A stretch of 14,510 nt of DNA, from contig JBMSOD010000061.1 of NCBI GenBank assembly GCA_049422085.1, forward strand, positions 1 to 14,510. The letters run 5' to 3'. Each line of letters starts with the position of its first letter. Position 1 is the stretch's first letter. The notes under the pieces are model-generated. The model searched no databases, was not told the origin of the DNA, and saw nothing but the letters and a program-made list of their open reading frames with translations. Positions 6,556 through 14,510 of the stretch are shown one piece after another. Origin of the DNA: UBA4615 sp049422085. GTDB lineage: Bacteria; Pseudomonadota; Gammaproteobacteria; Burkholderiales; Burkholderiaceae_E. The position numbers and the translations under genes are program-made.

Positions 6556-7311
6556 ATGTTCGACAGGATCCGGGAAGACATCGCCGTCGTTCGCGACCGC
6601 GACCCCGCTGCGCGTTCGCGTCTCGAGGTGCTGCTCTGTTACCCGGGCGTCCATGCGCTGATCCTGCATCGTCTGGCCCACCGCCTTTGGGGCATGAGAC
6701 TGCATACCGCAGGCCGTTTCGTCTCCCATGTCAGCCGGATTCTGACCGGGATCGAGATCCATCCCGGGGCGACCATCGGACGTCGGGTCTTCATCGATCA
6801 TGGCATGGGCGTGGTGATTGGCGAGACCGCCGAGATCGGCGATGACTGCACGATCTACCAGGGAGTCACCCTGGGTGGCACCTCGCTGACACGCGGCGCC
6901 AAGCGGCATCCGACCCTTGAGACCGGGGTTGTCATCGGCGCAGGTGCCAAGGTGCTGGGCGGCTTCACCGTGGGCGCGGGTGCCCGGGTGGGCTCAAATT
7001 CAGTGGTGGTCAAGACTGTGCCCCCGGGCGCGACGGCCGTCGGCATTCCGGCTCGCATTCTTGCCGATGAGCGTGTTCAGCAGCGCGAGGCGCAGGCCGC
7101 CCGCATGGGGTTTTCGGCCTATGCCGTCACTCAGGGCGCCGATGATCCCTTGTCGATTGCCCTGCATCAGCTGATCGATCATGTGGCCGCTCAGGACCAG
7201 CGGATCGAGAGTCTCACGCGAGCACTGCAAGAGGCGGGTGTCTTTACGCCTGCGCAGACAACCGAGCCTCAGACGCTCGATGCAGGCCGACTGAATCGCA
7301 TGGTTGATTGA
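6556..7311 (+). CDS. cysE: Serine O-acetyltransferase CysE (short form)
   Basis: CysE transfers acetyl from acetyl-CoA to L-serine, giving O-acetylserine, the first step of cysteine synthesis; it works in the cytoplasm, often with CysK. The left-handed beta-helix repeats run from about residue 65 to 185 (IHPGATIGRR, IGETAEIGDDCTIYQGVTLGG, VVIGAGAKVLGGFTVGAGA, VPPGATAVGIPARIL). His82 in FIDHG matches catalytic E. coli His158. Glu67 stands where E. coli has Asp143, which I recall as normal in the shorter bacterial forms. At 251 residues it lacks most of the long N-terminal helical region of E. coli CysE (273). ATG 6556 is preceded by GAGAG at 6544-6548. The frame is open upstream inside trmJ, but that part is not CysE-like. 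Its last 43 bases overlap lpxH on the opposite strand. Confidence 0.95.
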   Translation: MFDRIREDIAVVRDRDPAARSRLEVLLCYPGVHALILHRLAHRLWGMRLHTAGRFVSHVSRILTGIEIHPGATIGRRVFIDHGMGVVIGETAEIGDDCTIYQGVTLGGTSLTRGAKRHPTLETGVVIGAGAKVLGGFTVGAGARVGSNSVVVKTVPPGATAVGIPARILADERVQQREAQAARMGFSAYAVTQGADDPLSIALHQLIDHVAAQDQRIESLTRALQEAGVFTPAQTTEPQTLDAGRLNRMVD

Positions 7312-8054
7312 TCCTGGAGCGCCTCGACTGCATCCTGGCTGATGCGAATCAGCGCTCCCCGAGGGGCCTGCGCTGACCAGTCGCTCAGGACCGTCCTGCG
7401 CAAGGTCTTTACACCGACATTCATGTGGTGATCAGCCGGCCGATGGGTATGGCCGTGGATCAGCCAGTCACAGCCGGCCGCACTCAAGGTTTGGGTCACA
7501 GCCTGTGCATTGACGTCCATGATGTCGTCGCTGCGTTCACGCTTGCCGTCCTCGCTCGCCTGTCGGGCCTGACGACCCATAAGCTGCCGCTCGGTCAGGG
7601 ATCGCGCAAGAAAAGCCTGTTGCCAGGCCGGGTTGCGGCAGGTCAGGCGCCACTGCTGATAAGCGAGGTCGTCGGTACACAGGGCGTCACCATGCGCCAG
7701 CAGTGCAGGGCGGCCCTGCAGAACGACCGGAGTGGGATCATCGATGAGTTGCGCCCCGCAGCGCTTCGCGAAGGCATCGCCCAGCAGGAAGTCCCTGTTG
7801 CCCCGCATCAGCCAGACCCTGGTTCCGCCCGTGGCGATCGAACTCAACAGGGTCGCGAAGTTCTCGGCCAGCGCATCAGCGCCCTCATCGCCAACCCAGA
7901 CCTCGAACAGGTCTCCTAGCAGGAAAAGATGCTGGCTGTGCGGGCCATGCTGGGCCAGCGCAGCCATGACCCGCTCTGCGGTCGCCGGATCCTCGGCCGA
8001 CAGATGAAAGTCTGACCCGAAGAGGGCAGACTCCCCTGCGGCAACCTCGATCAC
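7269..8054 (-). CDS. lpxH: UDP-2,3-diacylglucosamine diphosphatase LpxH
   Basis: LpxH hydrolyses UDP-2,3-diacylglucosamine to lipid X plus UMP, the fourth step of lipid A synthesis, at the inner face of the cytoplasmic membrane. It belongs to the calcineurin-like Mn-dependent phosphoesterases. All metal-ligand motifs are visible: GSDFHLS (Asp15, His17), LLGDLFEVWVGDE (Asp48), MRGNRDFLLG (Asn86), LLAHGDALCTDD (His121) and IHGHTHRP (His202, His204). Length is 261 residues, near the usual 240. The start is a GTG at 8054-8052 whose last two bases are shared with the cyclophilin stop codon (GTGA), a classic translational coupling arrangement. The last 25 or so residues have no family resemblance and are encoded opposite the 3' end of cysE. 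Confidence 0.95.
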   Translation of the reverse strand: MIEVAAGESALFGSDFHLSAEDPATAERVMAALAQHGPHSQHLFLLGDLFEVWVGDEGADALAENFATLLSSIATGGTRVWLMRGNRDFLLGDAFAKRCGAQLIDDPTPVVLQGRPALLAHGDALCTDDLAYQQWRLTCRNPAWQQAFLARSLTERQLMGRQARQASEDGKRERSDDIMDVNAQAVTQTLSAAGCDWLIHGHTHRPADHHMNVGVKTLRRTVLSDWSAQAPRGALIRISQDAVEALQDQSTMRFSRPASSV

Positions 8055-8623
8055 TGGCCGATCCGACGGACGGATTCGATCGTGACGGTTTCGGCTGGCA
8101 CGTCGCGGTGCATGCCCGACGAAGTGGTTCGCACAGCCTTGATGGCGTTGACCGTTTCAATGCCCTTGATCACCTTGCCAAAGACCGCGTAGCCATGGCC
8201 ATCAGGCTGGGGATGGTTGAGCATGGCGTTGTTGCTCACATTGATGAAGAACTGCGAGGTGGCCGAATCGGGGACCGAGGTACGTGCCATGGCGATCCAG
8301 CCAATGTCGTTCTTCAGTCCGTTTTTGGACTCGAGCTTGATCGGGGCCCGGGTGGGTTTTTGCTTCATGTCGGACGTAAAGCCGCCGCCCTGAATCATGA
8401 AGCCATCAATCACGCGGTGAAAAATGGTGCCGTCATAGTGCTTGTCCTCGACGTACTTGAGGAAGTTCTCGACGGTGGCGGGTGCTTTGTCGGGGTAGAG
8501 CTCGAGCACGATTTCGCCCTTGCTGGTCTTGATGCTGACCTGAGGGGGAGGGGCAGCCGAGGCGCCCTCGGGTACGGCCAGGGAAAACAGCAGTGCGCTG
8601 AGCAGGGGGAGGGTTCGATTCAT
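8051..8623 (-). CDS. ppiA: Periplasmic peptidyl-prolyl cis-trans isomerase, cyclophilin type
   Basis: This cyclophilin speeds cis-trans isomerisation of X-Pro bonds. Residues 1-23 form a signal peptide (hydrophobic LLSALLFSLAV, cleavage after ASA23), so the mature enzyme is periplasmic. The catalytic block FHRVIDGFMIQGG carries Arg70, Phe75 and Gln78, equivalent to Arg55, Phe60 and Gln63 of human cyclophilin A; further motifs are SATSQFFINV and YAVFGKVIKGI. The total of 190 residues equals E. coli PpiA as I recall it. The tryptophan that makes human cyclophilin A sensitive to cyclosporin is not seen. The gene follows the TPR gene after 45 bp, and its TGA overlaps the GTG of lpxH. A second, cytoplasmic cyclophilin gene that I associate with this place in related genomes is absent here. 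Confidence 0.92.
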   Translation of the reverse strand: MNRTLPLLSALLFSLAVPEGASAAPPPQVSIKTSKGEIVLELYPDKAPATVENFLKYVEDKHYDGTIFHRVIDGFMIQGGGFTSDMKQKPTRAPIKLESKNGLKNDIGWIAMARTSVPDSATSQFFINVSNNAMLNHPQPDGHGYAVFGKVIKGIETVNAIKAVRTTSSGMHRDVPAETVTIESVRRIGQ

Positions 8624-8668
8624 GGTTCTCTTGACTTCGAGGGCGCGTCGGTGCTCGGCAACGGAGCC

Positions 8669-9361
8669 TTAATCCTTGCGCGGGTTAGGGGCCGCGCCTT
8701 GGCGCGGAGCGGGGTTTGCGCCTGCAGGCGGCGCGGGGGATGCGGTTTGGGAGATCCGATCGAGCAGTTCACGGGTCAGGGCGAGCTTTCGCGCCGACGG
8801 GTCGCCGGGGGAGGCATGTCGGGTGGCCCGTGCAAAGGCCTGTTCGGCCAGGCGCAGCAAGACCTCGCCCAGATTGTCGTGGGCGAGCGCGTATGTGGGC
8901 AGCGCAGTGACCGCACGGGTCAGAATCTGACGGGCCCCCTCCCAGTCGTCGGCTGAGGCCTTCAGAACGGCGAGGTTGTTATAAGGCTCGGGCAATTCCG
9001 GAAAGTCTTCAATCAGCGCAAGGAAGATCGCTTCAGCCTCTTGCGCCTTGCCCGCCTGGGCAAGCAACACACCCTTCAGAAAGCGCAATTGCGGGTTGCG
9101 GGCATCGTCCTTCAGTGCACGGTCGATCTGTGCCAGGGCCTGATCAGGTCGGCCTTCCTTGACCAGTCGCAGGGCACCGTCATAGGGTGTCGAGTAGCGG
9201 GGCGGCGCAGGTTCGGGCGAGTCGGCACCCGCCCCCGGGCGAACCACGGGGACCTGGGCTCTCGCTGATTCGGGCACGGACAGGCCTGCCATCAGCATCA
9301 GCAGGGCGGTCAGTCGGAGCGCCGACCTGACGACAGAACTCGAAAATCCGGCTGGTATCAT
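8669..9361 (-). CDS. Exported tetratricopeptide-repeat protein
   Basis: A 230-residue protein with a signal peptide (residues 1-35: an arginine-containing n-region, hydrophobic LTALLMLMAGLSV, cleavage after ARA35) followed by a Pro-rich linker. Three TPR units follow at about 57-89, 90-123 and 124-157 (for example ALRLVKEGRPDQALAQIDRA and PEPYNNLAVLKASADDWEGA), and a Pro/Ala-rich tail closes it. TPRs bind partner proteins, so a periplasmic scaffold role is likely, but the partner is unknown. The start at 9361 is chosen because it gives a clean signal peptide; the frame is open to 9445, but that would overlap the cysS start and bury the signal. No Shine-Dalgarno sequence is present. It heads the minus-strand cluster with ppiA and lpxH and is divergent from cysS. 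Confidence 0.85.
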   Translation of the reverse strand: MIPAGFSSSVVRSALRLTALLMLMAGLSVPESARAQVPVVRPGAGADSPEPAPPRYSTPYDGALRLVKEGRPDQALAQIDRALKDDARNPQLRFLKGVLLAQAGKAQEAEAIFLALIEDFPELPEPYNNLAVLKASADDWEGARQILTRAVTALPTYALAHDNLGEVLLRLAEQAFARATRHASPGDPSARKLALTRELLDRISQTASPAPPAGANPAPRQGAAPNPRKD

Positions 9362-9369
9362 CGCCGGCC

Positions 9370-9375
9370 ATTGTA
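9370..9375 (-). promoter_or_regulatory. Possible -10 element of the TPR-ppiA-lpxH cluster
   Basis: The minus strand reads TACAAT (5 of 6 to the -10 consensus) only 8 bases before the chosen ATG of the TPR gene, flanked by a GCCGG/CCGGC inverted repeat (9363-9367 and 9376-9380). The -35 region at normal spacing is poor. If used, transcription would start within a few bases of the ATG. Confidence 0.3.
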
Positions 9376-9434
9376 CCGGCCCATGCCGGTGTCGCAGGCC
9401 CGTCCTGCCGATCGGCCCTGACTGCTCTGACCCC

Positions 9435-10870
<1,436 letters not shown>

Positions 10871-10886
<16 letters not shown>

Positions 10887-11554
10887 ACGCAAAGCCAGCC
10901 GGCGGCGAGCCGGCGTTACCGCCCCCCCCGATGCTTGCGCCCCCCTACTGGCTGCAGGCCTGCACGGAGCTGAGCCAGGCCGACGCGGTCATGGGCAGCC
11001 TGATCGTCCGCGTGCAGGATCGTGGGCATCTGATGTCACGTGGCGATCCGTTTGCGACCCTGGCCCGGTCGATCGTCGGCCAGCAGATTTCGGTGAAAGC
11101 CGCAGCCTCGGTCTGGGCTCGCTTCGAAAAGGCAGCCCGGACGGTTCAGCCCGAGCGAGTGGCTCGAATGCGTCTGAGCACGCTCGCCGCGGCCGGCCTG
11201 TCGGGTCGCAAGGCCGAATATCTGCGGGATCTGGCCGTGCACTTCGTCAATGGCACGGTAGACCCCACCCACTGGCCCGACCTGCCGGACGAGGCCATCA
11301 TCTCCGAACTTGTGCAGGTCCGGGGGATCGGCCGCTGGACAGCCGAGATGTTCCTGATGTTCAACCTCATGCGACCCGATGTCCTGCCTCTGGATGATCT
11401 GGGGCTTCTCAAGGCGGTCGCTCTGCATTACAACGACGGGGTGTCGCTGTCGCGGCCACAGGTCGAGACGCTGGCGCAGGCCTGGCGACCGTGGCGAACG
11501 GTGGCCACCTGGATGCTCTGGCGCAGCCTCGACCCGGTTCCGGTAGCCTATTGA
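10871..11554 (+). CDS. alkA: DNA-3-methyladenine glycosylase II family protein (HhH-GPD)
   Basis: A base-excision repair glycosylase that should remove alkylated bases such as 3-methyladenine. The helix-hairpin-helix is at about 147-158 (LVQVRGIGRWTA) and the catalytic aspartate is probably Asp176 in LPLDDLGLLK, matching Asp238 of E. coli AlkA (LPDDYLI). ARSIVGQQISVKAA is the usual helix upstream. At 227 residues it lacks the N-terminal beta domain of E. coli AlkA (282), so it is the compact, Mag-like form. The ATG at 10871 overlaps cysS by 16 bases; an in-frame ATG at 10931 (residue 21) is a real alternative, since residues 1-20 are low-complexity and proline-rich. A GC hairpin and a C8 tract lie between the two. 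It is a member of the cysS-accA-tilS run. Confidence 0.88.
10898..10914 (+). other. GC-rich hairpin between the two possible alkA starts
   Basis: GCCGGC at 10898-10903 and again at 10909-10914 are each self-complementary and can form a 6-bp stem with loop GGCGA. No T tract follows, so it is not an intrinsic terminator. It lies just past the cysS stop, in the first codons of the alkA-like frame, and is followed by a C8 run at 10922-10929. Confidence 0.45.
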
Positions 11555-11645
11555 GATCGAGCCCATCACCGACTGGTCATCCGAAACCCTCAAGCGCCTG
11601 AACCATCGCCAGCCTGACCCTGTTCAATCCACAGAGATCCGATCC

Positions 11646-12608
11646 ATGAAGACGACCTTCCTTGAATTCGAGCAGCCGATTGCCGAACTCGAAAACAAGA
11701 TCGAAGCCCTGCGCTTTGTGCAGGACGATTCGGCGGTCGACATTGCGGACGAGATCGGCCGACTGCAAAAAAAGGCCGATGCGCTGGTCAAGGAAACCTA
11801 CGCCAAGCTCACACCCTGGCAGGTGGCTCAGGTAGCACGACATCCGCAGCGTCCGTACACGCTGGATTACATTCAGGCGATGTTCACCGATTTCCATGAG
11901 CTTCATGGTGACCGGTCGTACGCTGACGATCCTTCGATCGTGGGCGGACTGGCCCGCTTCAATGGGCAGTCGGTCATGATCATCGGCCACCAGAAAGGCC
12001 GCGACACCAAGGAAAAGGTCCTGCGCAATTTCGGAATGCCCCGGCCCGAGGGCTATCGCAAGGCCTTGCGTCTGATGCGTACTGCAGAGAAATTCAACCT
12101 TCCGGTGCTGACTTTCGTGGACACTCCTGGCGCCTTTCCGGGCATTGGCGCCGAGGAGCGTGGGCAGTCCGAGGCGATCGGTCGCAATCTCTTTGCCATG
12201 GCCGAGCTCCGTGTGCCGATCATCACAACCGTGATCGGAGAGGGCGGATCGGGTGGTGCGCTGGCGGTCGCCGTGGCCGACTGCGTGCTCATGCTGCAAC
12301 ACGCCATCTACTCGGTGATTTCGCCTGAGGGATGCGCGGCCATTCTCTGGAAGAGCGCGGACAAGGCGCCCGACGCGGCGGCCACCATGGGCATCACCGC
12401 CCACCGCCTGAAGGCCCTGGGCCTGATCGACCGTATCGTGAGCGAGCCGCTCGGCGGCGCGCATCGCGACCCTGCTCAAATGGCAGGCATGCTCAAGCGG
12501 GCCCTGGGTGAAGCGCTGCGCCAGTTCCAGAACGCCAAGCCTGATGAGCTTGTGCGCACGCGACAGGAGCGCATCATGGCCTACGGCAAGGTCAAGGAAG
12601 TCGGCTGA
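11646..12608 (+). CDS. accA: Acetyl-CoA carboxylase carboxyltransferase, alpha subunit
   Basis: AccA with AccD transfers the carboxyl group from biotin carrier protein to acetyl-CoA, giving malonyl-CoA, the committed step of fatty-acid synthesis. The product has 320 residues (E. coli 319) and matches throughout: MKTTFLEFEQPIAELENKI at the start, FTDFHELHGDRSYADDPSIV, GHQKGRDTKEK, FVDTPGAFPGIGAEERGQSE, and the oxyanion-hole motif GEGGSGGALA (G200-G204). It starts 91 bp after the alkA-like gene; that gap shows nothing I can call, neither a terminator nor a clear promoter. A weak AGAGAT precedes the ATG. tilS follows directly, possibly overlapping its stop codon. Neighbours are unrelated in pathway, as is common for this conserved cluster. 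Confidence 0.97.
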   Translation: MKTTFLEFEQPIAELENKIEALRFVQDDSAVDIADEIGRLQKKADALVKETYAKLTPWQVAQVARHPQRPYTLDYIQAMFTDFHELHGDRSYADDPSIVGGLARFNGQSVMIIGHQKGRDTKEKVLRNFGMPRPEGYRKALRLMRTAEKFNLPVLTFVDTPGAFPGIGAEERGQSEAIGRNLFAMAELRVPIITTVIGEGGSGGALAVAVADCVLMLQHAIYSVISPEGCAAILWKSADKAPDAAATMGITAHRLKALGLIDRIVSEPLGGAHRDPAQMAGMLKRALGEALRQFQNAKPDELVRTRQERIMAYGKVKEVG

Positions 12609-12634
12609 GCAAGGTTTCGCGCCCGACTGATCCG

Positions 12635-14029
12635 GTGCTCCATGCGCTGAAAAGCGCTGTGCCGGAGATCGGCGCCCCGCTGCTGGTGGCGTTTTCGGGT
12701 GGGCTGGATTCCACGGTGCTGCTGCACGCCGCCGTACAGTGCTGGGGCTCCGGGAAGGTGGTGGCGGCCCATGTCGATCATCGCTTGCAGCCGCTTTCCT
12801 CAAGCTGGACTGCGCAGTGCGCCGGGCAGGCTCACGCTCTTGGCGTGCGTTTCCTCAGCTGCGTGCTTGACGATCGTCCAGCCCACACCAATATCGAAGC
12901 CTGGGCCAGGCGCGAGCGCTATCGGGCGCTGTTCAGGATGGCGCATGAATGCAAGGCCGTCGCGGTGATGACAGCGCATCATGCCGATGACCAGCTGGAA
13001 ACCTTCTTGATGGCGCTCGCCCGGGGCGCCGGACTGAACGGGCTCACCGGCATCGCGCCCGAGGATCGTCGCGATGGGGTCCGCCTGCTGCGGCCCCTGC
13101 TCGATCTGCCGCGAAGTGCGATCAGAGCGTGGGCACAAGCGAAATCGCTTCGATGGATCGAGGATCCAATGAATGAGGACCCTCAACTGAAGCGCACGGA
13201 GCTGCGAAAGCATCTGCTGCCCTTGATCGACGAGGTGCTTCCGGGGCTTCGCAAGCACCTGCCACAGGCACTGACCGATTTGCGCGAGTCGCGCGAGACC
13301 CTGAACGAAAGTACGCAGGAAGATCTCGCATCGCTGCAGATTGCACCGCGCGCGCTGCATGCGCTGGATCAGCAGCGTCTGGCGTCCTGGCCGCAGGCCC
13401 GTCAGCGGCGAGTGCTCAGGGCCTGGATTGCGGGTATGGGGTTGGGGATGCCGACCCGGGGGCGTCTTGAAGCCCTTCGGCATCAGTGTCTGGGTGCACA
13501 GAGCGGTCATGCCGAGGTCTTGCACGAAGGCTGGCACCTGATCCGGCAGGGCAGACGTCTGCTGGCCTGGTCTGCTCAGGCGCATCCCGTGTGGCAGGCA
13601 CCGGCGCAACCTGCGTTGTTACCGGTCTGGGACGATGACGGGATCGACCTGCCCGATGGTTCGCGCCTGATGGCCCAGCCTGTCGATTCGGGGCTTTGTG
13701 CCGACTGGCTCAAGGGGGTTCGCCTGAGTCTTGTGCGCCCAGGGGCATCCATGCGGATTCGACTGCGATCGAATGAGCCCTCCCGCGAGTTGCGCAAGCG
13801 ATGGCAGGAAGAAGGCGTGCCAGTGTCGGTGCGTGGCGCGTGCGCCCTGGTGCTGGCTGATGGCCAGCCGTTCTGGTTGATGCCCTTTGGTCAACTCGCT
13901 GGTGACTGGCCCCAGGCCCGGCCCGGTCTGCGCCTGGTCTGGCAGACAGGGGAGGGGGATCCTCGCCAGATCGCGGGCGACCAAGGGCCGAAAGGCGTCG
14001 TACATTGGGGCAGCAGGACGCCTGCTTGA
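12635..14029 (+). CDS. tilS: tRNA(Ile)-lysidine synthase TilS
   Basis: TilS uses ATP and lysine to convert C34 of tRNA-Ile2 (CAU) to lysidine, so that it reads AUA and is charged with isoleucine; it is normally essential. The N-terminal PP-loop ATP site is FSGGLDST (S21 to S26) and the second motif is TAHHADDQLETFLMALARG (H115-Q120), followed by GLTGI and RPLLDLPRSAI. The remaining roughly 250 residues are the divergent C-terminal tRNA-binding domains, with SLVRPGASMRI and LRKRWQEEGVPVSVR typical of the TilS C domain. The length of 464 is normal. GTG 12635 is the first ordinary start codon, but has no Shine-Dalgarno sequence; a CTG at 12605, overlapping the accA TGA, is preceded at 6 bases by AAGGA (12594-12598) and may be the true start. 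lysC follows after 79 bp. Confidence 0.94.
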   Translation: MLHALKSAVPEIGAPLLVAFSGGLDSTVLLHAAVQCWGSGKVVAAHVDHRLQPLSSSWTAQCAGQAHALGVRFLSCVLDDRPAHTNIEAWARRERYRALFRMAHECKAVAVMTAHHADDQLETFLMALARGAGLNGLTGIAPEDRRDGVRLLRPLLDLPRSAIRAWAQAKSLRWIEDPMNEDPQLKRTELRKHLLPLIDEVLPGLRKHLPQALTDLRESRETLNESTQEDLASLQIAPRALHALDQQRLASWPQARQRRVLRAWIAGMGLGMPTRGRLEALRHQCLGAQSGHAEVLHEGWHLIRQGRRLLAWSAQAHPVWQAPAQPALLPVWDDDGIDLPDGSRLMAQPVDSGLCADWLKGVRLSLVRPGASMRIRLRSNEPSRELRKRWQEEGVPVSVRGACALVLADGQPFWLMPFGQLAGDWPQARPGLRLVWQTGEGDPRQIAGDQGPKGVVHWGSRTPA

Positions 14030-14058
14030 CGCGCACCGGATCGGGCTCGGCGAAGTCA

Positions 14059-14079
14059 AGTAAAATAGCGGGTTTTACT
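14059..14079. repeat. 7-bp inverted repeat upstream of lysC containing a -10-like TAAAAT
   Basis: AGTAAAA (14059-14065) and TTTTACT (14073-14079) are perfect inverted copies around a 7-base loop. The left arm and the first loop base spell TAAAAT (14061-14066, 5 of 6 to the -10 consensus). There is no good -35 at 16 to 18 bp; a TTGACG at 14026-14031 is too far (29 bp). It may be an extended or regulated promoter, or a small operator. The stem is AT-rich and not followed by a T run, so it is not an intrinsic terminator. Confidence 0.4.
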
Positions 14080-14095
14080 GCAATGACCGCCTTCC

Positions 14096-14100
14096 GGAGG
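14096..14100 (+). promoter_or_regulatory. Ribosome binding site of lysC
   Basis: GGAGG lies 8 bases before the ATG at 14109. It is the clearest Shine-Dalgarno sequence in the right half of the window and fixes the lysC start. Confidence 0.8.
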
Positions 14101-14108
14101 CGATCTTC

Positions 14109-14510
14109 ATGGCACTTATCGTTCATAAATACGGCGGCACCTCGATGGGTTCGGTTGAACGCATCCAGAATGTCGCGCGCCGGGTGGCCAAGTGGCATCG
14201 GGCAGGTCATCAGATGGTGGTGGTGCCCTCGGCCATGTCGGGCGAGACCAACCGCCTGATTGGTCTGGCCACTCAGATTCAGGCCCAACCCGATCCTCGC
14301 GAACTCGACATGATCGCCTCCACCGGCGAGCAGGTGTCGGTGGGGCTCCTGGCCATGGCGCTCAAGGCCATCGGCGTCGATGCTGTCAGCTATGCGGGCT
14401 GGCAGGTGCCGGTACGCACCGACAGCGCCTACACCAAGGCCCGCATCGAGTCGATCGACGACGCCCGTGTGCGCGCTGATCTCGACGCTGGCCGGGTGGT
14501 GATCATCACC
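14109..14510 (+). CDS. lysC: Aspartate kinase, N-terminal fragment (cut by window edge)
   Basis: Aspartokinase phosphorylates L-aspartate with ATP, the first step towards lysine, threonine, methionine and diaminopimelate. The visible 134 residues are the start of the amino-acid kinase domain: MALIVHKYGGTSMGSVERI with the K-Y-G-G-T-S ATP/aspartate motif, VVVPSAMSGETNRLI, and IASTGEQVSVGLLAMALK. A full protein of about 410 to 420 residues with C-terminal ACT domains is expected, but lies beyond the window. The start is set by GGAGG at 14096-14100. The leader is short and I see no lysine-riboswitch structure, unlike E. coli lysC; control is therefore more likely by feedback on the enzyme or at the promoter, where an inverted repeat lies. 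The gene is usually called ask or lysC in this group. Confidence 0.95.
   Translation, partial: MALIVHKYGGTSMGSVERIQNVARRVAKWHRAGHQMVVVPSAMSGETNRLIGLATQIQAQPDPRELDMIASTGEQVSVGLLAMALKAIGVDAVSYAGWQVPVRTDSAYTKARIESIDDARVRADLDAGRVVIIT

Noticed and set aside
7240..7330. Intrinsic terminator between cysE and lpxH
   Set aside because: I saw no GC-rich stem followed by a T run on either strand; the same holds for the convergent junction near 3287-3327.
14030..14108. Lysine riboswitch before lysC
   Set aside because: The tilS-lysC gap is only 79 bp, too short for the roughly 170-base lysine riboswitch, and shows none of its helices.

Overview
The window is GC-rich chromosomal DNA, densely packed with housekeeping genes. 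Protein content and gene order (trmJ-cysE, lpxH next to a cyclophilin and a TPR protein, then cysS-alkA-accA-tilS-lysC) point to a Betaproteobacterium, most likely of the order Burkholderiales. A short 251-residue serine acetyltransferase and an LpxH/lipid A gene agree with a Gram-negative beta lineage. I see no mobile element, CRISPR array, rRNA or tRNA.

Layout, left to right. The first 52 codons of mutS run off the left edge on the minus strand. A 220-bp divergent spacer follows, then fadH (2,4-dienoyl-CoA reductase) and a cation-diffusion-facilitator-like membrane protein, both on the plus strand. suhB (inositol monophosphatase family) is on the minus strand, and its 3' end overlaps the 3' end of the transporter gene. 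Divergent from suhB is a plus-strand cluster: a sodium:solute symporter, trmJ and cysE. A minus-strand cluster TPR protein - periplasmic cyclophilin - lpxH then converges on cysE, again with overlapping 3' ends. A long plus-strand run cysS - alkA-like glycosylase - accA - tilS - lysC follows; lysC is cut by the right edge after 134 codons.

Functionally this is a mixed housekeeping neighbourhood: translation and tRNA modification (cysS, tilS, trmJ), amino-acid biosynthesis (cysE, lysC), fatty-acid synthesis and breakdown (accA, fadH), lipid A synthesis (lpxH), DNA repair (mutS, alkA) and periplasmic folding (cyclophilin, TPR lipoprotein-like or secreted protein). Genes are tightly packed, with gaps of 6 to 112 bp apart from the mutS/fadH spacer, two convergent 3' overlaps, and one 4-base start/stop overlap (cyclophilin to lpxH). 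I found no convincing intrinsic terminator.

The most unusual item is the CDF-like transporter after fadH. The fold and C-terminal domain look like a CDF protein, but the positions that normally bind the transported metal read K45, D49, L153 and K157 instead of the usual Asp/His set. Other points worth checking are a roughly 23-residue insertion next to the SuhB catalytic motif, two perfect 10-bp palindromes around the symporter promoter, a possible CTG start for tilS overlapping the accA stop, and a hairpin plus C8 tract in the first codons of the alkA-like gene.
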